NCBI RefSeq assembly: GCF_000429925.1
Contig: NZ_AUCU01000043.1
Location: 1 to 36,454 of the forward strand
DNA from: Desulfatirhabdium butyrativorans DSM 18734
Lineage (GTDB): Bacteria; Desulfobacterota; Desulfobacteria; Desulfobacterales; Desulfatirhabdiaceae
Direction of reading: 5' to 3'
Length of the DNA: 36,454 nt
Numbering within the stretch: position 1 is the stretch's first letter; each line of letters begins with the position of its first letter. Of this stretch, positions 1 to 8,617 are shown piece by piece. The translations under genes were made by a program, and so were the position numbers. The notes under the pieces were generated by a model. The model had not been told where the DNA came from. It did no database searches and saw only the letters and a program-made list of their open reading frames with translations.

Positions 1-84
1 AGCATCTCATCCTTGAAGTCCTTCATCTCGTTCTTGAACTCGAGCATCTCATCCTTGAAGTCCTTCATCCCGTTCTTGAAAGTC
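1..84 (-). repeat. 42-bp tandem repeat inside the coiled-coil gene
   Basis: Positions 1-42 and 43-84 are near-identical 42-bp units differing at a few bases (for example ctcg versus cccg near the third quarter). Each unit encodes 14 residues, exactly two heptads, so changes in copy number would keep both frame and coiled-coil register. The array may continue outside the window. Confidence 0.75.
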
Positions 85-215
85 ATCATTTCGCCGGATA
101 ACGAAATGATACTTCGATTCACACGATCAGAGCTCATTCGGCTTTGAACAATGAATTCCCCAAGAATCGTTTCGAGTGTTTCAACGCGATATTCCAATGC
201 CGATTCCGCTGTCAT
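1..215 (-). CDS. Partial coiled-coil hypothetical protein (3' end outside window)
   Basis: The frame opens with ATG at 215 on the minus strand and runs off the window edge, giving about 71 residues. An AAGGAG Shine-Dalgarno site lies about 10 bases upstream, which supports a real start. The visible protein begins MTAESALEYRVETLETILGE and is rich in Glu, Lys, Met and Phe. After residue 44 it becomes a 14-residue repeat (FKNEMKDFKDEMLE type), i.e. two heptads per unit, so a long amphipathic coiled coil is likely. I do not recognise a family; small DUF-type coiled-coil proteins with this heptad style are common and usually of unknown role. The product's full length and C-terminus cannot be judged from this window. 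Confidence 0.6.
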   Translation of the reverse strand, partial: MTAESALEYRVETLETILGEFIVQSRMSSDRVNRSIISLSGEMMTFKNGMKDFKDEMLEFKNEMKDFKDEM

Positions 216-342
216 GATGCACGTCTCCTTTTATAAGAGGACGGAGTTGGAAAATGAGACAGAATTCGCCAAATTTAGATGGCGTTCATATGCCATTTAC
301 TGCCGGGGAACATCCTGGTGAGAGGTCAATCCGCATTTTAAT

Positions 343-371
343 TTGACTTTACATCACACATTTTTTATAGG
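343..371 (+). promoter_or_regulatory. Candidate sigma70-type promoter
   Basis: TTGACT (343-348) and TATAGG (366-371) are separated by 17 bp in an AT-rich stretch. The next gene on this strand starts at 656. A transcript would cross the repeat at 443-572. This rests on consensus matching only. Confidence 0.4.
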
Positions 372-442
372 CAAGAGCGGATTGAAAGTACAAATCCGAG
401 TCAGTTGCAAATGTTCTTCTTCGTCATTTCTCCGAACATCGA

Positions 443-572
443 AAGTCAGAAGAAAAGCGGATGGCTCCTATTCATTCGAAAGTCCATCCTGCCACTTTCA
501 TTCATCGGGGCTTAGGGCGAAGTTTTACACGCAGCCGACTGCATGGGGGATTCCTACGGAAGTCACAGGTAG
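443..572 (-). repeat. Dispersed composite repeat copy (inverted orientation)
   Basis: The stretch reads, on the minus strand, like the repeat at 18637-18822. It shares the 'gggggattcctacg' core, the 'atgca' link to a GC-rich block, and 'agaagaaaagcggatggctcc' (split here across the boundary with the 63-bp unit). A short insertion separates the halves. Apart from this repeat and the candidate promoter I see nothing coding in the 216-655 spacer; an 87-codon frame across it is repeat-derived. Confidence 0.6.
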
Positions 573-655
573 CCGCTCTTGCGCAAACGCCCTTTTGATC
601 TCCTGAACAAATCGGCTTTTCCGATCAGGCGCTATTCGAGCCGCCGGAGTGATGG

Positions 656-1207
656 ATGAACATGTTTTCTGAAGCACAACTTTCGAAAGTACGCGAGGCC
701 GCATCCATCGCTGAAGAACTGGTTCATGAACATCACCGCCTGAGTTCGGCTTCCGGGAAAATGCCGCGTTACGATCTTCGAACGTTGCGCGAGCTTCAGC
801 CCCATGAAATCGTGGATGGTCCCTTCGCCCAGGTAATTCGATATGAAGCAAGGTCTGCAAGCAGCATGCTGGGGTCTGCGAGCTTCGACTTCTACACCAT
901 CTGTCTGCAGGATCACCGTATTCTAAGCAGTCTCGAATCCTATCCTCAGGTGAAGCTCTTCCCTTTTATCGTGTATCTGGTCACCCATGAGCTGATCCAT
1001 ATCGTGCGATTTGCCAAATTTCTGCAATATTATGAAGCCAGCGAGGAGCAACGCCTGATTGAAGAGCGAAAGGTTCATCAAATCACGCGTAATATTCTCG
1101 GAAAAATACGGCTGGAAGGCCTCGGAGAGGTCTTGGCTTTTTCAGATCAATTTTTAATTTCCATCGACCATCTGTCTGTAGCGCTGAAAGCACGTTCAAT
1201 CGATTAA
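656..1207 (+). CDS. Unrecognised conserved-looking protein with HExxH motif
   Basis: The 183-residue frame starts at ATG 656, six bases after a GGAG site at 646-649. I do not recognise the family. The central part carries HELIH (about residues 111-115) inside a hydrophobic stretch (FPFIVYLVTHELIHIVRFAK). HExxH is the zinc-binding signature of many metallopeptidases, so a metal-binding or peptidase-like role is possible. A Glu-rich segment (YYEASEEQRLIEERK) follows and could hold a third ligand. No signal peptide or clear transmembrane anchor is visible, so it is probably cytoplasmic. The neighbour downstream on the same strand is an FmdB-type zinc-ribbon protein with its own likely promoter. 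The function is unknown; the motif alone does not prove peptidase activity. Confidence 0.7.
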   Translation: MNMFSEAQLSKVREAASIAEELVHEHHRLSSASGKMPRYDLRTLRELQPHEIVDGPFAQVIRYEARSASSMLGSASFDFYTICLQDHRILSSLESYPQVKLFPFIVYLVTHELIHIVRFAKFLQYYEASEEQRLIEERKVHQITRNILGKIRLEGLGEVLAFSDQFLISIDHLSVALKARSID

Positions 1208-1225
1208 AAAAAACGACGGGATCGC

Positions 1226-1253
1226 TTGACAACGGGACGTCTTAGATTATGTT
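1226..1253 (+). promoter_or_regulatory. Candidate promoter for the zinc-ribbon gene
   Basis: A perfect TTGACA (1226-1231) is followed after 16 bp by TATGTT (1248-1253). It lies about 100 bp upstream of the start at 1352, in the spacer after the HExxH gene. Confidence 0.5.
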
Positions 1254-1351
1254 TTAGATGATTTGAGCGTCACCGGTCATGCAACCGCTTGCGCTTTCTG
1301 AATGACTTTTTACAAAAATCGGGCGAGTCGCTTTGGTTAGAAGGAGGAATT

Positions 1352-1621
1352 ATGCCGATTTATGAATATGAATGCACGCAGTGTGGGCAGATCGAAGAAG
1401 TACTGCAGAAATTTTCGGATGAACCTCTGACCACATGCAAGAAATGTTCTGGCAAACTTCACAAACTCATTTCTCAAAGCTCTTTCCATCTGAAAGGCAC
1501 CGGCTGGTACGTAACCGATTATGCATCCGGCTCAAAACCATCCGCCTCCAAACCTGCTGCAAAAGATGTGACGGAAACCAAGACAGATACCCCCGCTAAG
1601 GAATCGACATCCAAAGAATGA
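1352..1621 (+). CDS. FmdB-family zinc-ribbon protein
   Basis: The protein has 89 residues. I choose ATG 1352 because AAGGAGG at 1341-1347 directly precedes it and the family signature MPIYEYEC begins there; a frame opening earlier at 1289 lacks such support. The N-terminal half is a typical FmdB/CxxC_CxxC_SSSS zinc ribbon: CTQC at residues 8-11 and CKKC at 29-32, followed by the [17 protein letters not shown] block seen in the family. The C-terminal third is a low-complexity Ser/Ala/Lys/Thr tail, also usual. The family was named from a putative formamidase regulator, but its cellular role is not settled. It precedes groESL on the same strand, with a 212-bp gap, so co-regulation is uncertain. 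Confidence 0.88.
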   Translation: MPIYEYECTQCGQIEEVLQKFSDEPLTTCKKCSGKLHKLISQSSFHLKGTGWYVTDYASGSKPSASKPAAKDVTETKTDTPAKESTSKE

Positions 1622-1833
1622 TGTTGCCGGCAGCGTATTGATTGTTTTGTAAGGTACGATGACGGCTTGCGTGAGATCGATGGAACGATCAGAACGGTCT
1701 CCCGCACCGAAAATTTCGGCTAAAGGGGGTGGTAGTCTTTTTGATAAGCAAGGAAAATTGATAAAATTCGGCTTTTGTTTAAGCATGTTATATACATCAA
1801 CCCCTCAGCGGAATCAACAAGGAGAAAGGGAAC

Positions 1834-2124
1834 ATGAAACTGAAACCATTGCAGGATCGTATTCTGGTTCAACGGGTAGAGGAAGAAACCACCACCAAGG
1901 GTGGCATCATCATTCCGGACACAGCCAAGGAAAAACCGGCTGAAGGTAAAGTCATCGCTGTCGGAAACGGCAAGTTGGCCGATGACGGCAAACGGATCGC
2001 CATGGAAGTAAAGGCCGGCGACCGGATTTTGTTTGGCAAATATGCAGGAACCGAAGTCAAAGTCGATGGTCAGGAATATCTCATTTTGCGGGAAGACGAC
2101 GTCTTGGGCGTTATTGAAGCATAA
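1834..2124 (+). CDS. groES: Co-chaperonin GroES (Cpn10)
   Basis: This 96-residue protein has the normal length for the family. It starts [14 protein letters not shown] and includes the mobile-loop region ([20 protein letters not shown], about residues 17-36) that docks on GroEL, the [15 protein letters not shown] strand, and the closing [15 protein letters not shown] lies about ten bases before ATG 1834. It forms the heptameric lid of the cytoplasmic GroEL chamber. groEL follows 24 bp downstream, the usual bicistronic order. In the 212-bp upstream spacer I found no CIRCE inverted repeat and no clear heat-shock sigma32 promoter, so the regulation is not visible. Confidence 0.97.
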   Translation: MKLKPLQDRILVQRVEEETTTKGGIIIPDTAKEKPAEGKVIAVGNGKLADDGKRIAMEVKAGDRILFGKYAGTEVKVDGQEYLILREDDVLGVIEA

Positions 2125-3813
<1,689 letters not shown>

Positions 3814-3883
3814 ACCGTTTCTTGTTACCGGCAAGCGGGCGTTTACCGGTTTTCAACCGAATGCCCGATTGCTTCTCCATAAC

Positions 3884-3918
3884 AAAAAGCCCCTCCGGAG
3901 ACCCTGGAGGGGCTTTTT
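3884..3918 (+). terminator. Intrinsic terminator after groEL
   Basis: GCCCCTCC (3889-3896) pairs with GGAGGGGC (3906-3913) around a 9-base loop and is followed by TTTTT (3914-3918). Upstream AAAAA makes it potentially bidirectional. It lies 70 bp after the groEL stop and 25 bp before the next gene. Confidence 0.9.
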
Positions 3919-3942
3919 GCTTGGATCACGGCGGAACATCCG

Positions 3943-4893
3943 ATGAAATTTCCAGCTCTTTTGCAAGTATTCTTGCGTCTGCTCCAATGGCTCCCCGTTT
4001 TCGGCGCTGTCCGGGACCGGTATGTGCATGCCGTGGAAGAATACGAAACCGACCGGCTGGGCTACCACATCCCGGATGAAAGCCCGGATGCTTCCGTGGG
4101 CAGGCCCATCCTGCTGCGGGGCTGGCGAAGGGCAGGCGTTCTGCTGCTGCACGGCTACATGGCTGCGCCACTGGAGATGGCCGAGCTTGCCCGCGCAATC
4201 AACCATTGGGGCCACTGGGTCTATGTTCCCCGGATTCGCGGGCATGGCACTTCTCCGGAAGACCTGGCGATTCGAACGGTGGATGATTGGCGCGCTTCTG
4301 TGGATGCCGGGTACGACCTGCTGCAGCAGGCGTGCAGGCGGATCGCACTGTGCGGGTTTTCCGCAGGAGCGATGCTCGCCTTCGATCGGGTGATCCGGAA
4401 ACCGGAAGCCATGCCCGGGGCGCTTGTCGCCATCTCCCCCCCCTTCAAGCTGGTGGGGCATGGGGCAACGCTGGTGATGGCCATCGACAGATGGAACCGC
4501 ATCGCCCATCGCATGCAACTGCAGGACGCCCAGAAACAGTTTGTCGAAAACCATCCCGACAATCCGCACATCAATTACCATCGCAATCCCATTTCCGGCG
4601 TCATCGAGCTGGAAAAACTGGTCAAGGCCGTTTCCCCACATCTTCCCCAAATCCAGCTACCCGCATGGATGATTCAGGGAAGCCACGATCCTCTCGTGGA
4701 TGAATCCGGTTCGAGAAAAGCTTTTTACGCCCTGGGCAGCGAACGAAAATGTTATACGATCGTGCCTTCTGCCAGACATGGCATCGTTACAGGACCTTAC
4801 GCGGAGCTGGTACAGGCCATCATGCTGCCGCTCATCCAATCCGCGCTGTCTCCTGTCACCCTGAGCCTGTCGAAGGGTGGAATCGCCGCATGA
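3943..4893 (+). CDS. Alpha/beta-hydrolase (carboxylesterase/lysophospholipase-like)
   Basis: The 316-residue protein has an alpha/beta-hydrolase core. VLLLHGYMAAP (about 66-76) provides the oxyanion-hole HG. GFSAG carries the nucleophile Ser140, GSHDPLVD the acid Asp249, and SARHG the His279. The start is followed by a hydrophobic stretch (residues 5-21) that could be a membrane-associated helix, but no cleavage site is evident. The substrate is not predictable; monoglyceride lipase/esterase BioH-like enzymes are the nearest style. The Shine-Dalgarno site is weak (GGCGGA). The gene starts just after the groEL terminator, so it probably has its own promoter. The last residues (from about Pro304, reading TLSLSKGGIAA) and the stop codon are encoded by the start of the 4853-5155 repeat, so the native C-terminus seems to have been replaced. 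A C8 tract lies at 4436-4443. Confidence 0.85.
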   Translation: MKFPALLQVFLRLLQWLPVFGAVRDRYVHAVEEYETDRLGYHIPDESPDASVGRPILLRGWRRAGVLLLHGYMAAPLEMAELARAINHWGHWVYVPRIRGHGTSPEDLAIRTVDDWRASVDAGYDLLQQACRRIALCGFSAGAMLAFDRVIRKPEAMPGALVAISPPFKLVGHGATLVMAIDRWNRIAHRMQLQDAQKQFVENHPDNPHINYHRNPISGVIELEKLVKAVSPHLPQIQLPAWMIQGSHDPLVDESGSRKAFYALGSERKCYTIVPSARHGIVTGPYAELVQAIMLPLIQSALSPVTLSLSKGGIAA

Positions 4894-5155
4894 GGGCGGG
4901 AGGATGTGAGGGCGGAAAGGCGGAAAGGCGGAAGCCCCTCGACAGGCTCGGGGTGACAAATCGGGGACCAGTCGCAATCTCTGTCACCCTGAGCCTGTCG
5001 AAGGGTGGAATCGCCGCATGAGGGCGGGAGGGTGTGAGGGCGTAAAGGCGGAAGCCCCTCGACAGGCTCGGGGTGACAAATCGGGGACCAGTCGCAATCT
5101 CTGTCACCCTGAGCTTGTCGAAGGGTGGAAGCGCCGCGTGAGGGCGGGAGGGTGG
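4853..5155. repeat. ~120-bp palindromic tandem repeat, about 2.5 copies
   Basis: Units start at 4853, 4981 and 5101 (periods 128 and 120; the first has an extra 8 bp, cggaaagg). Each unit has CACCCTGAGCCTGTCGAAGG followed about 60 bp later by its inverse, CCCCTCGACAGGCTCGGGG, so each can fold into a large hairpin. The same core is a widespread bacterial repeat that produces spurious peptides such as LSLSKG and HPEPVEG. The first unit overlaps the 3' end of the hydrolase gene. Confidence 0.9.
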
Positions 5156-5160
5156 GATAA

Positions 5161-5221
5161 TCGTGAAACAGCCTGCCCTCCAACTCGGGTTGTACCCAAA
5201 TCCGGGTTTTCGTTCAGGCGC
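5161..5221. repeat. Inverted-repeat element family, right-half copy
   Basis: This stretch matches the right half of the full element at 34318-34444: 'gtgaaacag(c/t)c(t/c)gccctcc', then ggttgta(c/a)cc, and the terminal TTTTCGTTCAGGC. The left terminal repeat is absent. Confidence 0.6.
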
Positions 5222-5259
5222 TCAATATATGTTCATGGCGGTATCGCACGGCCCCGGGA

Positions 5260-5485
<226 letters not shown>

Positions 5486-5540
5486 ACACTGCCGACTACA
5501 GTATTTTCACGATGAAAACAGGAGTGATCCGCTTTCCTTC

Positions 5541-5580
5541 TGACTCCTGACTCCTGACTCCTGGCTTCTGACTACTGACT
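5541..5580. repeat. Heptamer tandem array (TGACTCC)
   Basis: About five to six copies of a 7-bp unit, TGACTCC with variants, abut the stop codon of cobJ at 5581-5583. The upstream ATCCGCTTT..CTTCTGACTCC block is shared with 12240 and 18787. Confidence 0.85.
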
Positions 5581-6504
5581 TTACTGCGAATGACGCATGC
5601 CGTATTTTTCGGCGTAGCCCCTCGGCGTGATCATGTAGCCTTCATAGCAGAACGTGCGGCTGTTTCCAATAAAGACCGTAGTGAGCATGTCCACCTGCGC
5701 CAGATGCAGATCCTTCAGGCAGGTAATCGTCACGCATTCGTTTTCCCGCATGGCGTTTTGAACGATGCCGACGATGGTCTGCGGGCTTCGGTGCTGCAGG
5801 AGAATTTGCTGGGCGCGGACGAGGTGATCCGCCCGCTTGCGGCTCTTGGGGTTATAGATGACCAGCACGAAATCGGCTTTGGCGGCTGCTTCGATCCGCG
5901 CTTCGATCTGCTGCCAGGGCGTCAACAGATCGCTCAGACTGACGCAGGCAAAATCGTGGGTAAGCGGCGCGCCCAGCAGGGATGCGCCGGATGCAAGCGC
6001 AGGAATACCCGGCACGACTTCGATTTGAAGACACGGTTGTCCCGGGCTTCCTTCGGGCTGAGCCTGGTTGCCGCCTCCCGGCCGCCTCTGGGATGGGGGG
6101 GGCAGCAGGCGGATATTCCGGTTGCGGCAGATTTCAAAGGCCAGCCCGGCCATGGCATAAATACCCGGGTCTCCGCTCGAGACAATCGCGACATCTGCGG
6201 CCTCATGGACAGCCGCATCGATTGCCGCCTCCACCCGATCCACTTCCTGTGTCATGCCGGATTGAATGATGCGCTTTCCTTCCAGCAACGGCCGGATCAG
6301 GTCGATGTAGAGCCGGTATCCGCTGACGATTTGGGCCTCCGCAAGCGCCTGTTCGGCGCGGGCGGACAGATGCGCTACATTTCCCGGTCCGATTCCGATG
6401 ATACACAGCTTGCCCGGGCCACCGCGAGGGTGACGTTTCCCCTGCTCCGTTTCGGAATGATCAGCTCGTTTGTCCGGGCTGCCAACAGCGCGGCTGCTTC
6501 GCAT
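5581..6504 (-). CDS. cobJ: Precorrin-3B / cobalt-precorrin-3B C17-methyltransferase
   Basis: This is the last gene of the cobalamin operon. It methylates C17 with ring contraction, using S-adenosylmethionine in the cytoplasm (CbiH/CobJ family). Visible signatures are CIIGIGPGN near the N-terminus, VSSGDPGIYAMAG, EVVPGIPALASGASLLGAPLTHDFACVSLSD, and YNPKSRKR..L. I choose ATG 6504, about ten bases after AGGAG; homology begins about 30 residues later, so the short Arg/Ser/Gly-rich lead may be non-essential. The start overlaps the end of cbiG by 130 bp, implying coupling. An atypical Pro/Gly/Gln-rich insertion of about 25 residues (PPPSQRRPGGGNQAQPEG...) precedes EVVPG. It contains a G8 run at 6095-6102 (plus strand). 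A longer frame from 6591 is less likely. Confidence 0.9.
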   Translation of the reverse strand: MRSSRAVGSPDKRADHSETEQGKRHPRGGPGKLCIIGIGPGNVAHLSARAEQALAEAQIVSGYRLYIDLIRPLLEGKRIIQSGMTQEVDRVEAAIDAAVHEAADVAIVSSGDPGIYAMAGLAFEICRNRNIRLLPPPSQRRPGGGNQAQPEGSPGQPCLQIEVVPGIPALASGASLLGAPLTHDFACVSLSDLLTPWQQIEARIEAAAKADFVLVIYNPKSRKRADHLVRAQQILLQHRSPQTIVGIVQNAMRENECVTITCLKDLHLAQVDMLTTVFIGNSRTFCYEGYMITPRGYAEKYGMRHSQ

Positions 6505-7622
6505 ACGCTTTTTGCTCCTACATGACGTTGTACGGTCTCGGAAGGATGGAGAATCCCCCGGGCCTGATTCAATTGATCCGCGGAAAACCACCGGCAGGGC
6601 ACCCCGAAATGATCGGCGCTCTGCCGGATGGCTGGCTCGTCCTGCTTCAGATCGATGCTGGCCACACAGCCGATACTGGCCGTAGACAGGTGAGACATGG
6701 CCAGGATCGTTTCAATCCACTCCCGCATTTCGGAAAACGGCGTGTTCCGGTTGCAGCCGATCCCCAGCACAAGGCTCGGTGGTCGAATCACAAGGATGTT
6801 TTCGGCGGGAGAACAATCCGTTCGATCGGTGACCAGAACGCACGCCGAGCCATTGCCCGGGACCACCTGCCCTTCTCGAAAGGGGATTCCCGAGCTTTGC
6901 GGAGAAAGCCGGACCCATCCCATGGGATCCTCGAGTATCACCGGGACATCCGTCAGGAAGGCCTTGTTGACGATTCGGATGGCCTGCGGGTTTTCCACCC
7001 GGAGCCCGAGCGTTGCCGCCAGCACATCGATGGCCGGTTTTTCGTGCACATCGGTTGCCGTGGTGATGACGGGCATCGCGCAGGTCATTTGGGCAATCTG
7101 GCGCGCCAGGTCGTTTGCACCGCCAAGATGGCCGGAAACCAGGCTGATGACGAATTTCGCCCGCTCGTCCATCACGACGACGGCCGGATCCTCGGTTTTG
7201 TGAACCAGAAGTCCGCCAATGAGCCGCACGACGATCCCGCATGCCATGATGAAGACATGGCCACCGTAGTTCTGGAAAGAGCGTTTCACCTCAACCGAGA
7301 GTTTGGCGAACCGGATCGTCTGCTGGAACGAATCGCCCGATCGATCCCCTTCGATATCGAGCTGTTCCGGCAAAAATATATCGCATGAATCCACCATGCA
7401 GCCCGGGCTACGCCCGGCTGAATGGAAGTCACCGGGGCGACTTTCCGCACCAATGGGGCGGCATGAGAGCCGCCCTACGCTATCGCCCACTGCCGACTGC
7501 CGACTGCCGACTGCCCGCTGCCCGTAGAGAAGACCTTCCTGAATCGTCCGGGCAATCGACAAGCCTGCATGGCTCAAAACCCAGATAGCGACCCGGCTCC
7601 GATCTTTCTTCCCGTGTTTCAT
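6375..7622 (-). CDS. cbiG: Cobalt-precorrin-5A hydrolase CbiG with repeat insertion
   Basis: CbiG opens the delta-lactone of cobalt-precorrin-5A and releases acetaldehyde in the anaerobic B12 pathway. The 415-residue product shows the family blocks: IMACGIVVRLIGGLLVHKTEDPAVVVMDE, VISLVSGHLGGANDLARQIA, TATDVHEKPAIDVLA, and the C-terminal domain LVLGIGCNRNTP...TASIGCVASIDLKQDE. ATG 7622 overlaps the cobM stop as ATGA, so I prefer it to the ATG four codons earlier. Between IQEGLL and CDIFLPEQ of the N-terminal domain lie 47 residues (33-79) encoded by repeat DNA (7386-7526); family members normally run straight across. The frame stays open, so the protein may still fold with a surface loop, but activity is not certain. 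Confidence 0.93.
   Translation of the reverse strand: MKHGKKDRSRVAIWVLSHAGLSIARTIQEGLLYGQRAVGSRQSAVGDSVGRLSCRPIGAESRPGDFHSAGRSPGCMVDSCDIFLPEQLDIEGDRSGDSFQQTIRFAKLSVEVKRSFQNYGGHVFIMACGIVVRLIGGLLVHKTEDPAVVVMDERAKFVISLVSGHLGGANDLARQIAQMTCAMPVITTATDVHEKPAIDVLAATLGLRVENPQAIRIVNKAFLTDVPVILEDPMGWVRLSPQSSGIPFREGQVVPGNGSACVLVTDRTDCSPAENILVIRPPSLVLGIGCNRNTPFSEMREWIETILAMSHLSTASIGCVASIDLKQDEPAIRQSADHFGVPCRWFSADQLNQARGILHPSETVQRHVGAKSVCEAAALLAARTNELIIPKRSRGNVTLAVARASCVSSESDREM
7386..7526 (-). repeat. In-frame repeat insertion within cbiG
   Basis: Heptamers of the CGACTGC type fill 7486-7524. They are followed on the minus strand by a 63-bp-family repeat half (7390-7480: gccgccc..., gtcgccccggtgacttccattcagccgggc, ...gggctgcatgg) like those at 12112 and 18637. 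The total of 141 bp is a multiple of three and encodes 47 residues. Confidence 0.85.
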
Positions 7623-8437
7623 GGCGGGCCGCAAGCCTTTCGGAACCCGTGGGTGAACGTCTCGTCGTAGAGCCGGGAGGCCGGGATATCGCCATCCGCC
7701 ATGCCATCCACGGCCTTTCCGATCAGAACGAGCGCCTGGCGGTCAATACCTGCCGCGAATGCCGCTTCCTGCAGTTCGGAAACGGTGGTGCGGATGATCC
7801 GCTGATCCGGATGGGATACCCGGTAGGCGATGACGCATGGGGCAGAGGCGCCGTAGGTTTCGGACAGGATACGCTGCATCTCTTGGATGTGCCCCATGCT
7901 GAGGTAGATGACAAGAGATGCCCCGTGCGCCGCCAGCTTCTCCAGGGATTCGTTCTGCGGCACCGGTGTCTTTCCGGCCATGCGGGTCAGGATCAATGTC
8001 TGTGTGATCTCCGGGAGGGTGAACTCGATGCCGAGGGCCGCTGCCGCCGCAAATGCGGCGCTCACCCCTGGAATGACGCCGTATGGCACGCCCGCCTTTC
8101 GCAATCCGGCCATTTGCTCGTGAATGGCCCCATACAGGCTGGGATCACCGGTATGCAGGCGCACCACCCGCTTGCCTGCATCGTGCGCACGGATCATGGC
8201 ATCGAGAATCTGCGGCAGGCTGAGCCCGGCGCTGTTCCGGACCTCGGCCTTCTCCCGTGTCCATTTGAGCAGCGCATCCGGAACGAGCGAGCCTGCATAG
8301 ATGACCAGATCGGCATTGGACAAAGCCCATTGCCCCTTGACAGTGATCAGGTCGGGATCTCCCGGCCCTGCACCGACAAAGAGCACCGGAAATCGAATGG
8401 CGGCTCTTGCACCGGATTCGGTTGTGTTTGTTTTCAT
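7619..8437 (-). CDS. cbiF: Precorrin-4 / cobalt-precorrin-4 C11-methyltransferase
   Basis: The 272-residue CobM/CbiF enzyme methylates C11 of the corrin ring with S-adenosylmethionine. Characteristic segments are FVGAGPGDPDLITVKG near the N-terminus, YAGSLVP, RLHTGDPSLYGAIHEQM, GVIPGVSAAFAAAAALGIEFTLPEITQTLILTR and the final IGKAVDG. I choose ATG 8437 because AAGGAAG stands just before it and the family motif begins about 17 residues later; an upstream frame to 8503 has no site. Its stop overlaps the cbiG start (ATGA). The upstream neighbour cbiET is separated by a 180-bp spacer holding a hexamer array. The family member most similar in sequence, CobA/SUMT, lacks the EITQTLILTR block, so the assignment is firm. 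Confidence 0.95.
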   Translation of the reverse strand: MKTNTTESGARAAIRFPVLFVGAGPGDPDLITVKGQWALSNADLVIYAGSLVPDALLKWTREKAEVRNSAGLSLPQILDAMIRAHDAGKRVVRLHTGDPSLYGAIHEQMAGLRKAGVPYGVIPGVSAAFAAAAALGIEFTLPEITQTLILTRMAGKTPVPQNESLEKLAAHGASLVIYLSMGHIQEMQRILSETYGASAPCVIAYRVSHPDQRIIRTTVSELQEAAFAAGIDRQALVLIGKAVDGMADGDIPASRLYDETFTHGFRKACGPP

Positions 8438-8534
8438 CGGCTTCCTTGTTGATGGACTCGCAAAAATGCCCTTGCTGGAGGTTGCTACCCGGGGGATGAT
8501 CATTCCAACGCTTCTCTTTGTGGTGTCGGAGAGT

Positions 8535-8610
8535 CGATTGCGATTACGATTACGACAACGACAACGATAGCGACAACGACAACGATAGTGATAACGATAG
8601 TGGCAACGAT
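8535..8610. repeat. Hexamer array between cbiET and cbiF
   Basis: Imperfect units of CGACAA, CGATTA and CGATAG run for about 76 bp. The array starts 98 bp after the cbiF start and ends 8 bp from the cbiET stop. It is the same repeat class as 5316, 14058 and 26317. Confidence 0.8.
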
Positions 8611-8617
8611 CTTGTGT

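Noticed and set aside
1622-1833. CIRCE element or sigma32 promoter for groESL
   Set aside because: No TTAGCACTC-N9-GAGTGCTAA inverted repeat and no convincing heat-shock promoter were found in the spacer.
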